Assembly: GCA_003963405.1 (NCBI GenBank)
Contig: RXIY01000035.1
Coordinates: forward strand, 17,602 to 81,601
Reading direction: 5' to 3'
Source: Hyphomicrobiales bacterium
GTDB taxonomy: Bacteria > Pseudomonadota > Alphaproteobacteria > Rhizobiales > Beijerinckiaceae
DNA: 64,000 nt
The notes beneath the pieces are model-generated. The model worked only from the letters and a program-made list of their open reading frames with translations. It searched no databases and was not told the DNA's origin. This document shows, piece after piece, positions 18,976 through 28,310 of this stretch (position 1 is its first letter; every line of letters begins with the position of its first letter). The translations under genes were made by a program, and so were the position numbers.

Positions 18976-19164
18976 TTACCGCCCCTCAAAATAGAGGATG
19001 ACCAAGCCGATCACAATGATAGCGAGAGTAACATACCAGCTCGAAGAGGCGGGTTGAGGCTCTTTTTCGCGCTGAACTTCTCCAAGCCGAATCCCGCATT
19101 TGGGGCAGCTAGTAGATAGCTCGTTAACCTCAGCTTTGCAGCCAGGACAGACCAAGCGGGACAT
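18976..19164 (-). CDS. Small zinc-ribbon membrane protein
   Basis: A 62-residue protein with an N-terminal zinc ribbon made of two CxxC knuckles (VCPGCKAEVNELSTSCPKCG, residues 5-24), a charged linker and one C-terminal membrane span (SWYVTLAIIVIGLVILYF). The ATG follows an excellent GGGAGGTGAGG site. Such ribbon-plus-anchor proteins are common but uncharacterised. It stands alone, upstream of the TonB receptor gene on the same strand. Confidence 0.8.
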   Translation of the reverse strand: MSRLVCPGCKAEVNELSTSCPKCGIRLGEVQREKEPQPASSSWYVTLAIIVIGLVILYFEGR

Positions 19165-19271
19165 GCCTCACCTCCCTGACGATTTAGGTGCGCCTATCAC
19201 CCCTCAACTTAAGGGCGCGCATTGGGTTCCGTTAAGCCCCTCCGATGCTTAAGAGATGGTCACGGACATCT

Positions 19272-20567
19272 TCATAGAACGCGTGAGATAGCGTGGATAC
19301 CCTTCAGCCCGGTTCCAAAGCGGGCGATGGCGTCGCGGTGCGTCTCCAATTCGCCATAAGGCAAGTAACGCACTTTCAAATCGCGCACGCGGCTGAACGC
19401 GGGTCTTTGGAGCTGCATTCGAACTTCATTCTCGCGCGCATCAGGGGCCACCAGAAAGAGATTGTCTGTCTCGTGCATCTCGCTGAGCGCGAGATCAAGC
19501 ATGCGTACGATGCCCGAATAGATCGAAGTCGTATGTTCGACTTCAAAAGCGGCGCTCACACGCGCTTGGCTCGAGTTGATCCAGAGCACATCGATCAGAC
19601 GGATAGAGTCGGCGCCCGGCAAGCGTTCAAGCGGTTCTGGAAGGCGGTTCAGGCAACCAGAACTTAGCGATTTACCGTCATGTATGCGGCCCCGGTCGTT
19701 CGCCGCGATCCAGACTTCGTAACCGAGCGCCAGGCCAAGATCCCTGAGCCATGCCTGGACTTCGGTATGAGTGCGGTCGTTTGCCTTATCCGCAGCGAGT
19801 GGCCCCTCAAATTTCTTTGCGTTTTCTCGCGCCTTCGATAAATCCGCAAGCCATTCCTCGCGCGCCGAACCGGAGTCGCAGACGGGAGGCGCTGAAAACC
19901 GGCCAATTCCTATGTCGAACAGGAAGCCGGCGATTGCGCCGAGGTCATTCGACAGGACGTCGCGATACGTCTGGTTCAAGCGTAAAACGCCGAGCCGCAT
20001 TGCGAGATATTGATCCCAGCGGCCAAGCTTTACCTTGGAGCCTGTGACTGCATTGAAGCCTCTCACGATGGCTGTGTTAAACGGCGGCATGATCGTGGGG
20101 TGCAAGAAGTAGAGGAGGTTTGCGACGGCCGGTCCCAAGCCTTTGATTTCAAGGCGGTCAATGGTTTCGATTCCGGCGAGGATCTCCCTCTCAGTTTCGC
20201 AACAGCAGCAATGATGAAGCAAACGGGCAAAGGCCCGTTTGTTTTCCTCGTTTTCGTAGATGTCAGGGATCCGAAGCTTTGGCTTCCACAAAAAGGCGTG
20301 ATCAGCGCCTTTGAAAATCTGTCGCTGCTCGGCGATTGACCCCACGATCGTCTCCAGCGAGGAGCCTTTGTAAACGTTGCCAAAGCTTCCGGCCTCAATG
20401 TCGCTGACAACCAACGAAATGCCGCGCTTGATCGACCGGAAATTCTTGAGGCGTTCCTCCCAGAGAAACCAAGATCTGTACGTGGCGCAAGGATCGTCTC
20501 GCCAACGTGCAATCAAATCCCGGAGTAGGTCCGACAGGGTAATTCCTCCAGGGTATGAAAATGGCAT
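19272..20567 (-). CDS. HhH plus PD-(D/E)xK nuclease-like protein
   Basis: A 431-residue protein. The middle part has a helix-hairpin-helix-like, glycosylase-fold segment (IKGLGPAVANLLYFLHP, about 148-165), which usually binds DNA non-specifically. The C-terminal half has the layout of a PD-(D/E)xK endonuclease: HTEVQAWLRDLGLALGYEVW, then LIDVLWINSS, and FEVEHTTSIYSGIVRMLDLA (about 355-374), where D and ExE would bind Mg. This resembles type II-like restriction or phage-defence nucleases, but there is no methyltransferase nearby. The IS5-family element inserted about 90 bases upstream may have altered its promoter. Function as a nuclease is inferred from motifs. Confidence 0.7.
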   Translation of the reverse strand: MPFSYPGGITLSDLLRDLIARWRDDPCATYRSWFLWEERLKNFRSIKRGISLVVSDIEAGSFGNVYKGSSLETIVGSIAEQRQIFKGADHAFLWKPKLRIPDIYENEENKRAFARLLHHCCCCETEREILAGIETIDRLEIKGLGPAVANLLYFLHPTIMPPFNTAIVRGFNAVTGSKVKLGRWDQYLAMRLGVLRLNQTYRDVLSNDLGAIAGFLFDIGIGRFSAPPVCDSGSAREEWLADLSKARENAKKFEGPLAADKANDRTHTEVQAWLRDLGLALGYEVWIAANDRGRIHDGKSLSSGCLNRLPEPLERLPGADSIRLIDVLWINSSQARVSAAFEVEHTTSIYSGIVRMLDLALSEMHETDNLFLVAPDARENEVRMQLQRPAFSRVRDLKVRYLPYGELETHRDAIARFGTGLKGIHAISRVL

Positions 20568-20659
20568 TCTCGCAGACTATTTGCTGACGCGCAACATGCG
20601 ACTGACATGAACCGATCTGTTGCGAGACCGGGCGCGCGCCATACTGACAGCGCCAAGCG

Positions 20660-21936
20660 GACACCTCGAAAAACCTCGCCGATTTGCCGGCGTCGTGATT
20701 CAATCGTCGGGCGGCGCGGAGGGAATGGCGATGAGTCGGCAGCCCGGGCTTTTTGATCTGGACGAGCGGTATCGGAAATTGTCGGAGGTCGGCGATCCGT
20801 TGATGCGGCTCAAAGAGCTCATTGACTTCGAAGTCTTCCGCCCGGCGCTCGCCACGGCGGTGAAGCGCTCCAACGGCGCCAAGGGCGGGCGTCCAGCGTA
20901 TGACGCCGTGCTGATGTTCAAGATTTTGATCCTCCAGACGCTCTACACACTCGGCGACGATGCGACGGAGTTCCAGATCCGCGACCGCTTCTCCTTCATG
21001 CGCTTTCTCGGGCTCGAGCTGCATCACGCCGTGCCCGACGCCAAGACGATCTGGCTGTTTCGCGAGCAACTCGCGAAGGCCGGCGCGATCGACGCGCTGT
21101 TCGAAAGCTTCGACGCGCATCTGAAGACGCAAGGCTTTCTCGCCATGTCGGGGCAGATCGTGGACGCGACCCTCGTCGCCGCGCCGCGTCAGCGCAACAC
21201 CGACGACGAGAAAAAGGCGATCAAGGAGGGGCGCATTCCGGACGACTGGAAGGCGAAGCCGAAAAAGCTGGCGCAGAAGGATCGCGACGCGCGCTGGACG
21301 TTGAAACGCGCCAAGGCGCGGCCGGCGAAGGACGGCGAGAAGGCCAAAGTGGAAATCGCGATCCCAGTGTTCGGCTACAAGAACCACGTCTCGATAGACC
21401 GCGCCCATGGGCTCATCCGGCGCTTCGCGGTGACGAACGCCGCGGCGCACGACGGCGCGCGGCTCCCCGAGGTTCTCGACAAGAGCAACACGGCGAGCGC
21501 CGTTTGGGCGGACACGGCTTATCGTTCGCACGCCAACGAAAAGCACATGGAGAGATGCGGCTTCGTTTCGAAGGTCCACTTCCGGCGGCGCAGGGGAGCG
21601 CCGCTGACGACGGCGCAGGCGAAGGCCAACGCAGCGAGATCGAAAGTGCGCTCGGCGGTGGAGACGGTCTTCGCCGCGCAGAAGCATCGCTTCGGATTGT
21701 TCGTGCGAACCATCGGCGCGACGCGCGCCAGGGTGAAGATCGGCCTCGCCAACATCGCCTACAACGTCACGCGCTTTATCTGGCTCTCGACCCGGCCCGT
21801 TGCGGCATGAACGCCGAGGCCGCCGCGACACGCGGCCGCCTTACAGACGCAGCATAGGCTGCATTCCCCCCGTCAAAGCGCCAGGCGCGCCGTTCTCACG
21901 TCGCCGCAGCCGCTGAAGACGGTTTTTCGAGGCGTC
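20660..21936 (+). mobile_element. Complete IS5-family insertion sequence, about 1.28 kb
   Basis: The element is bounded by inverted repeats GACACCTCGAAAAACC (left) and GACGCCTCGAAAAACC (right, read on the other strand), with one mismatch. It is flanked on both sides by CAAGCG (20654-20659 and 21937-21942). Those direct repeats include CAAG, matching the CWAG targets of the IS5 subgroup. One intact transposase gene fills it. The intact ends and frame suggest recent and possibly active insertion. Confidence 0.85.
20731..21810 (+). CDS. IS5-family DDE transposase
   Basis: A 359-residue transposase with an N-terminal DUF772-like DNA-binding part (GGRPAYDAVLMFKILILQTL) and the three DDE positions. 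The first Asp is in QIVDATLVAAPR, the second in VWADTAYRSHAN, and the Glu is in the ETVFAAQKHRFGL helix with the usual R/K spacing. The ATG at 20731 follows GGAGGG by eight bases; an in-frame ATG at 20725 is too close, and longer upstream reading includes the left inverted repeat. The frame is intact. Confidence 0.92.
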   Translation: MSRQPGLFDLDERYRKLSEVGDPLMRLKELIDFEVFRPALATAVKRSNGAKGGRPAYDAVLMFKILILQTLYTLGDDATEFQIRDRFSFMRFLGLELHHAVPDAKTIWLFREQLAKAGAIDALFESFDAHLKTQGFLAMSGQIVDATLVAAPRQRNTDDEKKAIKEGRIPDDWKAKPKKLAQKDRDARWTLKRAKARPAKDGEKAKVEIAIPVFGYKNHVSIDRAHGLIRRFAVTNAAAHDGARLPEVLDKSNTASAVWADTAYRSHANEKHMERCGFVSKVHFRRRRGAPLTTAQAKANAARSKVRSAVETVFAAQKHRFGLFVRTIGATRARVKIGLANIAYNVTRFIWLSTRPVAA

Positions 21937-21942
21937 CAAGCG

Positions 21943-22272
21943 TTTTTAGAAGGCCGAAAACCTCACTTTTGTTGCGCAGGCCTCTCGCCAATTGCATAGG
22001 CGGTCGAACCTAGGCTCAGGCGGGCGAGTGCTGCACGAAGGACAGCCTCGCAAGCGCGCTAACGGCGCGGCGGAAAAGGACAGAATGGCCCGCGTCTCAG
22101 CCGACGCGTTGCGTTTAATGGTCGTCAGTGTTTGCACCGAATCTGCAAAGCTTCCGCCTGAGCGCCGCAAGCAGGCCACCTGTCCCGCGCGCTGGAGGCC
22201 TTGATCTAAATGGCCTATGATTAAGTCCCGCGTTCCCAGATTGGGAGTATGACGCGTCCGGAGCAGCCAAAA
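21943..22272. other. Intergenic region
   Basis: Right flank of the IS5-family element up to the DUF2933 gene. No frame has a family resemblance. It may hold the promoter for the DUF2933/copper ATPase pair; I see no MerR-type long-spacer dyad here. Confidence 0.45.
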
Positions 22273-22482
22273 ATGCGATTTTCACTTCCGCGAACCCCCC
22301 TCCTGCTTCTCTACGGACTGGCAGCCGCATTTCTTGTTTATTGGCATTGGCGGCACATTCTTGACGCTCTCCCATTTTTAGTCGTCCTCGCATGCCCGCT
22401 GATGCATCTCTTCATGCACCATGGACACGGCCATCGCCACGACGCGCCGCCTGAAAATCACAGAGAAACGAAAATTGACTAG
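22273..22482 (+). CDS. DUF2933 small membrane protein (copper ATPase partner)
   Basis: A 69-residue protein with two closely spaced hydrophobic spans (LLLLYGLAAAFLVYWHW and LPFLVVLACPLMHLFMHHGH) and a His-rich tail. The segment ACPLMHxFMHxGHG is the DUF2933 hallmark. A paralogue lies at 40276-40560 in the Cus cluster. ATG 22273 follows GGAG by nine bases and is better than the ATG at 22249. It is 21 bases before the copper ATPase gene, so the two are probably co-transcribed. The conserved Cys, Met and His suggest Cu(I) contact, but the function is unproven. Confidence 0.85.
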   Translation: MRFSLPRTPLLLLYGLAAAFLVYWHWRHILDALPFLVVLACPLMHLFMHHGHGHRHDAPPENHRETKID

Positions 22483-22503
22483 GTTGAGCTGAGCGGGGAA
22501 GTC

Positions 22504-24795
22504 ATGGGGCACGAGCATCATCACCATCGTCATCACTCAGACCCCGCCGAGCATAAGACGCATTCTGATCTGCGACCTTCGCATGCCTCTTCCAGCCAAT
22601 CTGGCAAGGGTGACCAGAGCCCCACGCCTGCCGGAGAAGGCGCCATCTACACTTGTCCCATGCATCCGCAAATTCGCCAGGTCGGCCCCGGAAACTGCCC
22701 GATCTGCGGGATGACGCTCGAGCCCGTCATAGCCGCCGTAGAAGAGGGACGAAGCGCCGAGCTCATAGATATGACGCAGCGGTTCTGGGTTGGGTTGGCG
22801 TTGACGATTCCTGTCTTCCTGCTCGAGATGGGCGGCCACTTCTTCAATCTTCATGATTATATTTCGCCCGAAGAGTCCGGGTGGGTGCAGTTTGCCTTGG
22901 CGACACCGGTGGTCTTGTGGGCCGGTTGGCCATTTTTCGTCAGAGGCGCCAAGTCACTGCTCACTCGGCGCCTCAATATGTTCACCCTCATCGCCATGGG
23001 CACGGGCGTCGCGTGGACCTACAGCGTTATCGCAGCTTTTGTGCCCGCAATCTTTCCAGCGACGTTTCGCAGCGCCGAGGGCGCGGTTCCTCTCTATTTC
23101 GAGGCGGCGGCCGTCATCACCGTGCTCGTGCTCCTTGGACAAGTTCTTGAATTGCGCGCCCGCGAACAGACCGGGGGCGCTATCCGCGCTTTGCTTAACC
23201 TTGCGCCCGTCACAGCGAAGCGTGTTCGCGACGACGGCTCTGACGAGGAGGTCGCGCTGGATCAGGTCAGCGTGGGCGACCGCCTGCGTGTGCGTCCTGG
23301 AGAGAAGGTGCCGGTCGACGGGGCTCTTGTCGAGGGCCGAAGCTCGGTGGACGAGTCCATGGTGACGGGCGAGTCCATGCCGGTGACCAAGAGCGTTGGC
23401 GACACTGTCATCGGCGGCACGCTCAACCAGACTGGCGGCTTCATCATGAGAGCAGACAAGGTTGGCAGCGACACGATGCTTTCCCGCATCGTCGACATGG
23501 TCGCTTCCGCCCAGAGAAGCCGCGCGCCAATCCAGCGCCTCGCTGATCAGGTCTCCGGCTGGTTCGTCCCTCTTGTCATCCTCGTCGCGCTGTTTGCGTT
23601 TGGCGCCTGGTCGATCTGGGGGCCGGAGCCCCGCATGAGCTATGGGCTGATCGCAGCCGTCTCGGTTCTCATCATCGCCTGTCCCTGCGCCCTTGGCCTC
23701 GCGACTCCGATGTCGATCATGGTAGGCGTGGGGCGCGGCGCGCAATTGGGCGTCCTGATCAAGAACGCCGAGGCGCTCGAGCGGCTCGAGAAGATCGACA
23801 CGCTCGTTATCGACAAGACCGGCACGCTGACAGAGGGCCGGCCTCGCGTAACGGCCATCCGGCCGGTCGCGGAAATAACAGAAAACGAACTTCTAAGAGT
23901 CGCGGCGAGCCTGGAGCGCGCAAGCGAGCATCCGCTTGCGCACGCGATCGTCAAGGCGGCCTCAGACCGTGACTTGAGCCTTTCAGAGGCGACGGACTTT
24001 AATTCGCCGGTCGGAAAGGGGGTGACAGGCCGGATCGGCGAGTCGGCGGTCGTCATTGGCAATCGGCGCTTCCTGGAGGAACTTGCGATCGACGCGGGAG
24101 CGCTCGACGCCGTCGCCGAAGGGCTAAGGGAGGATGGCGCGACGGCAATTTTCGTCGCCGTGGATGGCCGCCCGGCAGGCGTCATCGCGATCGCTGATCC
24201 GATCAAGGAGACGACCCGGGATGCGCTGCAGGCGCTGGTCGATGAAGGAATCTCGGTCGTCATGCTCACGGGCGACAATTGGACATCGGCGCGAGCTGTC
24301 GCGAGGCGCCTGGGCATTTCGGAGGTCGAGGCGGAAATCCTCCCGCAGGATAAGAGCCAGGTTGTCACCCGGCTGCGTCAATCTGGACGGGTCGTCGCGA
24401 TGGCTGGAGATGGCGTGAATGACGCGCCGGCGTTAGCCGCGGCCGATGTGGGCATTGCCATGGGCACAGGCACCGACGTGGCGATCGAGAGCGCCGGCGT
24501 CACCTTGCTTAAGGGGGATTTGCGCGGCATCGTGCGAGGGCGTCGCCTATCGAGGGCGACCATGCGGAACATTAGAGAAAACCTGTTCTTCGCTTTTATC
24601 TACAATGCAGCCGGCGTGCCTGTCGCGGCAGGCGGGCTATACCAGGTCTTCGGCATTTTGCTGTCGCCGACAATTGCTGCGGCGGCCATGGCGTTGTCCT
24701 CCGTTAGCGTCGTCTTGAATTCACTGAGGCTCAGGCGGGCTCGGATCGAGCCCAAGCGTCTACCAATCATGCCGCCGTTCCCAGGCATCACCTGA
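22504..24795 (+). CDS. copA: Copper-exporting P1B-type ATPase
   Basis: A 763-residue ATP-driven Cu(I)/Ag(I) exporter of the inner membrane. The N-terminus is a His-rich tail ([11 protein letters not shown]) followed by a heavy-metal-binding YHS-like domain, [21 protein letters not shown] (50-69), in place of GMTCxxC HMA domains. The membrane part contains the CPC ion site (393-395), the actuator TGES motif, the phosphorylated Asp in DKTGT (437), SEHPLAHA and [16 protein letters not shown]. Eight spans are expected. This domain plan is that of CopB/SilP-like exporters, so silver transport is possible too. It follows the DUF2933 gene and has no visible regulator of its own. Confidence 0.92.
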   Translation: MGHEHHHHRHHSDPAEHKTHSDLRPSHASSSQSGKGDQSPTPAGEGAIYTCPMHPQIRQVGPGNCPICGMTLEPVIAAVEEGRSAELIDMTQRFWVGLALTIPVFLLEMGGHFFNLHDYISPEESGWVQFALATPVVLWAGWPFFVRGAKSLLTRRLNMFTLIAMGTGVAWTYSVIAAFVPAIFPATFRSAEGAVPLYFEAAAVITVLVLLGQVLELRAREQTGGAIRALLNLAPVTAKRVRDDGSDEEVALDQVSVGDRLRVRPGEKVPVDGALVEGRSSVDESMVTGESMPVTKSVGDTVIGGTLNQTGGFIMRADKVGSDTMLSRIVDMVASAQRSRAPIQRLADQVSGWFVPLVILVALFAFGAWSIWGPEPRMSYGLIAAVSVLIIACPCALGLATPMSIMVGVGRGAQLGVLIKNAEALERLEKIDTLVIDKTGTLTEGRPRVTAIRPVAEITENELLRVAASLERASEHPLAHAIVKAASDRDLSLSEATDFNSPVGKGVTGRIGESAVVIGNRRFLEELAIDAGALDAVAEGLREDGATAIFVAVDGRPAGVIAIADPIKETTRDALQALVDEGISVVMLTGDNWTSARAVARRLGISEVEAEILPQDKSQVVTRLRQSGRVVAMAGDGVNDAPALAAADVGIAMGTGTDVAIESAGVTLLKGDLRGIVRGRRLSRATMRNIRENLFFAFIYNAAGVPVAAGGLYQVFGILLSPTIAAAAMALSSVSVVLNSLRLRRARIEPKRLPIMPPFPGIT

Positions 24796-24809
24796 GGATG
24801 GTTGAAATC

Positions 24810-25259
24810 CTATGGGTCTTGTTCGACGCGTCGGAGGCTGTCGAACGCGCCGAGGAACGGTAGGAGCCCTTCAAGAGCGATGCCCGCAAGCATCCCGACG
24901 AAAAACAACACGGCCTGAGGATCGAGAAGTCCCAGGTTGAACACCGCTGGTCGGGGACAGACGCCCGAGAGGCCCCAGCCGAGCCCAAAAATCGTTGCGC
25001 CCACGAGCATCTGTCGGTCAACCGCCCGAATTGAGGACGGCTGCGCCGAACAGCCAGTTAGAGGTATTTCCTTCTTTTCCACCATCTGAAATGCAAAAAA
25101 CCCCACCAACACGGCGCCTCCCATCACCAGGGCGAGCGAAGGGTCCCAAAGGCCGAAAATATCAAGAAAACTCAGCACCTTACCTGGATCTGTCATGCCG
25201 CTGACGTAAAGACCCAGACCGAACACGGCGCCGAGGACGAAAGTAAGAAGGATACGCAT
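24810..25259 (-). CDS. YeeE/YedE-family transporter half, DUF6691 type
   Basis: A 149-residue membrane protein with four or five spans. The family signature is YVSGMTDPGKVLSFLDIFG near the N-terminus and IFGLGWGLSGVCPRPAVFNL (with Cys) near the middle, which forms the sulfur-compound-conducting constriction in YeeE proteins. In many proteobacteria the YeeE fold is split into two adjacent genes. Here the partner lies 12 bases upstream but is frameshifted. The substrate is likely thiosulfate or another sulfane-sulfur species. Confidence 0.88.
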   Translation of the reverse strand: MRILLTFVLGAVFGLGLYVSGMTDPGKVLSFLDIFGLWDPSLALVMGGAVLVGFFAFQMVEKKEIPLTGCSAQPSSIRAVDRQMLVGATIFGLGWGLSGVCPRPAVFNLGLLDPQAVLFFVGMLAGIALEGLLPFLGAFDSLRRVEQDP

Positions 25260-25271
25260 TTTCTCGGTCCT

Positions 25272-25701
25272 TTACCCGATCACGTGCCGAACGACGAAAA
25301 CGGTCGTCATCGCTGATCCCATAAAAGTGCACGTCGCGACCAATGATCGCAGCGAGAGGCGGGACAGGCCGCACTCCATGTCCGCTCGTGCAACCGCCGC
25401 CGAGGCGCGAACCGAAGCCAACCAGAAAGCCAGCAAACCCGGTCAAGGGGTAAGCGATCTGGAAAGCTGGTCGCGCTGGCGTTTCGAAGAACCCGATCAG
25501 AAGAGCCGACGCGAAGAGGCCAAAGAGGAAGACGATCCGCCAATCAACGTCACCCGGGCGCGGTGGAAACAGCCCCGAGAGGATGCCGCTGATTCCTGCG
25601 ACTCGGCCAATGAGAAGCGCCGTCAGCCCTGCAGATCCCCCGATCAGCGCGCCGCCTGCGAGCGCGCTCAAGGGCGAAAAATGCGTCCAGTCGATTTGCA
25701 C
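25272..25701 (-). pseudogene. YeeE/YedE-family first half, frameshifted near the end
   Basis: The first about 110 residues are a normal YeeE N-half (GGALIGGSAGLTALLIGRVA, RLGGGCTSGHGV). Immediately after GHGV the frame changes: the expected continuation CGLSRLSLRSLVATC, FMGSAMTTVFVVRHVIG and a stop at 25272 is present one frame away. The change is explained by loss of two bases in GTGTGC. In the actual frame the reading runs on for about 50 unrelated residues to 25180, overlapping the next gene. The last spans are therefore lost unless this is a sequence error. A second YeeE half follows intact. Confidence 0.8.
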
Positions 25702-25771
25702 GTGATTTCCTTCAACAAAAGCAATAGCTTACAGCCCCGCTCGCGGCCCTTCCAGTTATTTTAAGCGCGGA

Positions 25772-25848
25772 GTTGCTGAGAAGCTATATACAAACACTAT
25801 AAACTATATAATAGTAGTGGTCTAAGGAAGACAGAACAAGGTCGCTTC
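25772..25848 (+). promoter_or_regulatory. AT-rich divergent control region
   Basis: Between the minus-strand YeeE pair and the plus-strand porin gene lies an unusually AT-rich stretch with the repeated element CTATATA/ACTATAAACTATATAATAG. It contains TATAAT-like -10 boxes and short dyads. The composition contrasts with the high-GC surroundings. A regulator of the ArsR/BigR sulfur-sensing type often binds such AT dyads, but that assignment is only suggestive. Confidence 0.45.
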
Positions 25849-27159
25849 ATGATCCCGTTTCCCCGCCTCGCCGCGTTCCTTCTGGCCGCCGCAACTCTGA
25901 GCACTCACGCCGAGGCCACCGAGGGCTATTTCTTGGAAGGCTATGGCGCGCGCGAAAAAGGCGTTGGCGGCGCCGGCGCCGCAGACTCGCGTGATCCTCT
26001 CGCGTTGTCGATCAATCCAGCCGGCCTCGTGGACGTGAATGATCAATATACGCTTGGCCTCACCGCCTTTTCGCCCGACCGAGGCTATTGGGCCTCAGGC
26101 CCGGGTTTTGTCGCGCCGGGCTTTGTCCAAAGCGGACGTGCCCTCTTTCCCATTCCGAACGGGGGTTATAGCCAGCGCTTCAACCAAACGTCAGCGTGGG
26201 GCGTCGCCGTATATGGCAACGGCGGCATGAACACGACCTACTCGCCGAACTATGTGAGCGAGTTTTTTGGCAGTCCGATGTGCGGCAAGACTGGCGTATT
26301 CTGTGGCCGCAATGCTGGCGTCGACCTAAATCAGGCCTACATTACCGCTGGCTACGCCCAACGTTTCGGAAATCTTTCCCTAGGTTTTGCGCCGGTGTTG
26401 GCCGTGCAAATCTTCAAAGCAAGAGGCTTGGAGGTCTTCGCGCCTTTTTCGATGGCGCCAGAACAACTCACCAACCATACCTACAACTGGTCTGTGGGGG
26501 CGGGGGTCCGCGCGGGCCTGCAATACCGCGTCACCGACAGTCTTAGGGTCGGCGTCGCCGGCTCCTCGCCCATCTGGATGTCGCCCTTTGAGAATTACAA
26601 AGGCTTGTTCGCCAATCGAGGCGACTTCGACATTCCCGCAAATATCACGGCGGGCGTTGCCTATGATATCCTGCCGACCTTCACCCTGCTGGCCGACTGG
26701 AAGCATATTTTCTATTCTCAGGTTCCCTCCGTCGGCAATTGGTCGACGGAACAATTGCCGCTTGGCGCCATCGGCGGTCCGGGATTTGGCTGGCGCGACA
26801 TCAACGTGATCAAAGTCGGCGCGGAATATCGCGGGTTCGAGAAGCTCACTCTTCGACTAGGCTACAGCTACAACAACAATCCCATCAACCCGCGTGACGT
26901 CACGCTGAATATTCTTGCGCCCGCTGTGACGAAGCATCACATCAGTGGCGGCCTCAGTTATTTTGTGACGCCTTCGTCGTCGATTGATCTGGCCGTAGTC
27001 GTTTCGCCGCAGGCTACGGTGTCGGGTGTCGAGCGCACGCCGCTTGGACCCAATCCCATGCGGACGATCACGCTTTACCTCAACTCGTTCGAAGTCACGG
27101 CAGGATGGACGCACCGCTTCGATGCGGCGTCAACAACTCCTGTCACCGCAAGATTCTAA
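25849..27159 (+). CDS. FadL/OmpP1/TodX-type outer-membrane channel
   Basis: A 436-residue outer-membrane protein with a signal peptide (about 1-23) and the FadL start of the mature protein (EGYFLEGYGAREKGVGGAG). The early SINPAGLV motif (NPAG) defines the family hatch. A 14-strand barrel follows, ending in Phe. FadL-type channels import hydrophobic molecules such as fatty acids or aromatics by lateral diffusion. Here the neighbours are a YeeE pair (sulfur) and an OsmC protein. An outer-membrane route for a hydrophobic or sulfur-containing compound is possible but not shown. Confidence 0.88.
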   Translation: MIPFPRLAAFLLAAATLSTHAEATEGYFLEGYGAREKGVGGAGAADSRDPLALSINPAGLVDVNDQYTLGLTAFSPDRGYWASGPGFVAPGFVQSGRALFPIPNGGYSQRFNQTSAWGVAVYGNGGMNTTYSPNYVSEFFGSPMCGKTGVFCGRNAGVDLNQAYITAGYAQRFGNLSLGFAPVLAVQIFKARGLEVFAPFSMAPEQLTNHTYNWSVGAGVRAGLQYRVTDSLRVGVAGSSPIWMSPFENYKGLFANRGDFDIPANITAGVAYDILPTFTLLADWKHIFYSQVPSVGNWSTEQLPLGAIGGPGFGWRDINVIKVGAEYRGFEKLTLRLGYSYNNNPINPRDVTLNILAPAVTKHHISGGLSYFVTPSSSIDLAVVVSPQATVSGVERTPLGPNPMRTITLYLNSFEVTAGWTHRFDAASTTPVTARF

Positions 27160-27273
27160 CCTCTCCCCCAGTTTGGCCTGACGCCTTCGGGATCAAGTCC
27201 CTTGTCCAAGGTTCCACCAATCAGCCTCGTCGGGCACTCAGCCTCATCACTGTGAAAAAGGAGAAAATACCGG

Positions 27274-27768
27274 ATGTCCGTCACTGAGCTCGTCAACACC
27301 GCCAAGTCGATCTTCTCATCCAACCCGGATCGAGCCCAAGCGAGATTCAGAGCGCATCATGACCTTACAGGACCGACGGAAGTAACTGTCAAGGTAGGCT
27401 CAGGCCACCGTTTTTCAGTCGACGAACCTGAAGCCTTGGGCGGCGGCAACTCGGCAGCCAATCCTGTGGAGTACGCCTTGGCTTCGCTCGGTTCCTGCCA
27501 GGCGATCAGCTACAGGGTTTGGGCTTCGCAACTTGGACTCGAGCTCGAAAAGGTCGAGGTGGAAATCGAGGGTGATATCGACCTGCGGGGGTTCTTTGGC
27601 GTCGATGAAACTGTTCGACCCGGTCTCAACGCCGTTCGCATGCGAGTGCGCTTAACGGGACCTGAACCCGATGCTCGGTATGAGGAACTTGCAGCGGCCG
27701 TCGACGCCCATTGCCCGGTGCTCGATCTCTTTCGCAACCCAGTCTCCGTTGAGCGAGAATTGGCGTAG
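27274..27768 (+). CDS. OsmC/Ohr-family peroxiredoxin-like protein
   Basis: A 164-residue OsmC-fold protein. The two family cysteines are visible, in LASLGSCQAISYRVWA (about residue 76) and VDAHCPVLDLF (about 151). They form the thiol pair that reduces organic hydroperoxides or handles polysulfide in this superfamily. A GGGNSAANPVEYALAS stretch precedes the first. The gene starts 115 bases after the porin and may be in the same transcript. Association with YeeE suggests sulfur rather than peroxide chemistry, by inference. Confidence 0.9.
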   Translation: MSVTELVNTAKSIFSSNPDRAQARFRAHHDLTGPTEVTVKVGSGHRFSVDEPEALGGGNSAANPVEYALASLGSCQAISYRVWASQLGLELEKVEVEIEGDIDLRGFFGVDETVRPGLNAVRMRVRLTGPEPDARYEELAAAVDAHCPVLDLFRNPVSVERELA

Positions 27769-28088
27769 CTCTCCAGGGTCAGCCACCACCCTTGCCGGTC
27801 GGCCCACGTCCCCCTGCGAGTTTGGAGCGGTAGGGCCTTAAGTCTGCCGCAGGCAATCGAGCGAGCCGCATTTCTCAGACCTGCCTCGCGCGGGTTTGGG
27901 AGGTCGTCCCGGTGCGCCTGATAAGTGAGCTTGGCCAAGGAATCCGCCTGCACGGCCTCCCGTTTTCTCCTTCGACGCGCGCCCTAGATCATTTCAATAC
28001 CCGGTCGCCCTTGGTCTGTCTGTAACGCAGCGCCGGCCATCGGCCTGGGGCGGACAAAGCGGGAAAACCACCAGGCAAAGGCAATCAG
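27769..28088. other. Intergenic region
   Basis: About 320 bases with no recognisable gene. The last 30 bases form the leader of the small exported protein gene. Confidence 0.5.
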
Positions 28089-28310
28089 ATGCGCAAGCTC
28101 GCTTTCCTAACCGCAGCAGCGTTGCTACTTGCTGCTCCCGTGGCTCAGGCCCAGCATGCCGGCCCGTTCCCCGGCAGTGGGAATTTGCAGAATTACGGTG
28201 GGCATTGGCGATATCAGCACCGCGATTGGAGCCGTCCTTGGGGTCCGCCTAACCCCGGCGTATGCTGGGAGTGGAATTCTTACATGGGCCAATGGGAGTG
28301 GCAGTGCTAG
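28089..28310 (+). CDS. Small exported GGHxR/HRDWS protein, copy B (divergent)
   Basis: A 73-residue protein with a signal peptide (cleaved near VAQAQ). Its mature region reads YGGHWRYQHRDWSRPWG, then GVCWEWNSYMGQWEWQC at the C-terminus. It is a distant member of the family seen at 14609-14827 and 29863-30084. It keeps the GGHxR, HRDWS, VCWxW and final W-x-C features but lacks the REHSAMQHI segment. The two cysteines near the end could form a disulfide. Family and function unknown. Confidence 0.78.
   Translation: MRKLAFLTAAALLLAAPVAQAQHAGPFPGSGNLQNYGGHWRYQHRDWSRPWGPPNPGVCWEWNSYMGQWEWQC

Noticed and set aside
20395..21831. 478-codon minus-strand ORF over the transposase
   Set aside because: It shadows the IS5 transposase, starts in the neighbouring nuclease gene, has Arg/Leu-rich low-complexity composition and no recognisable domain.
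27510..27953. 147-codon minus-strand ORF over the OsmC gene
   Set aside because: It is antisense to OsmC and has no motif.
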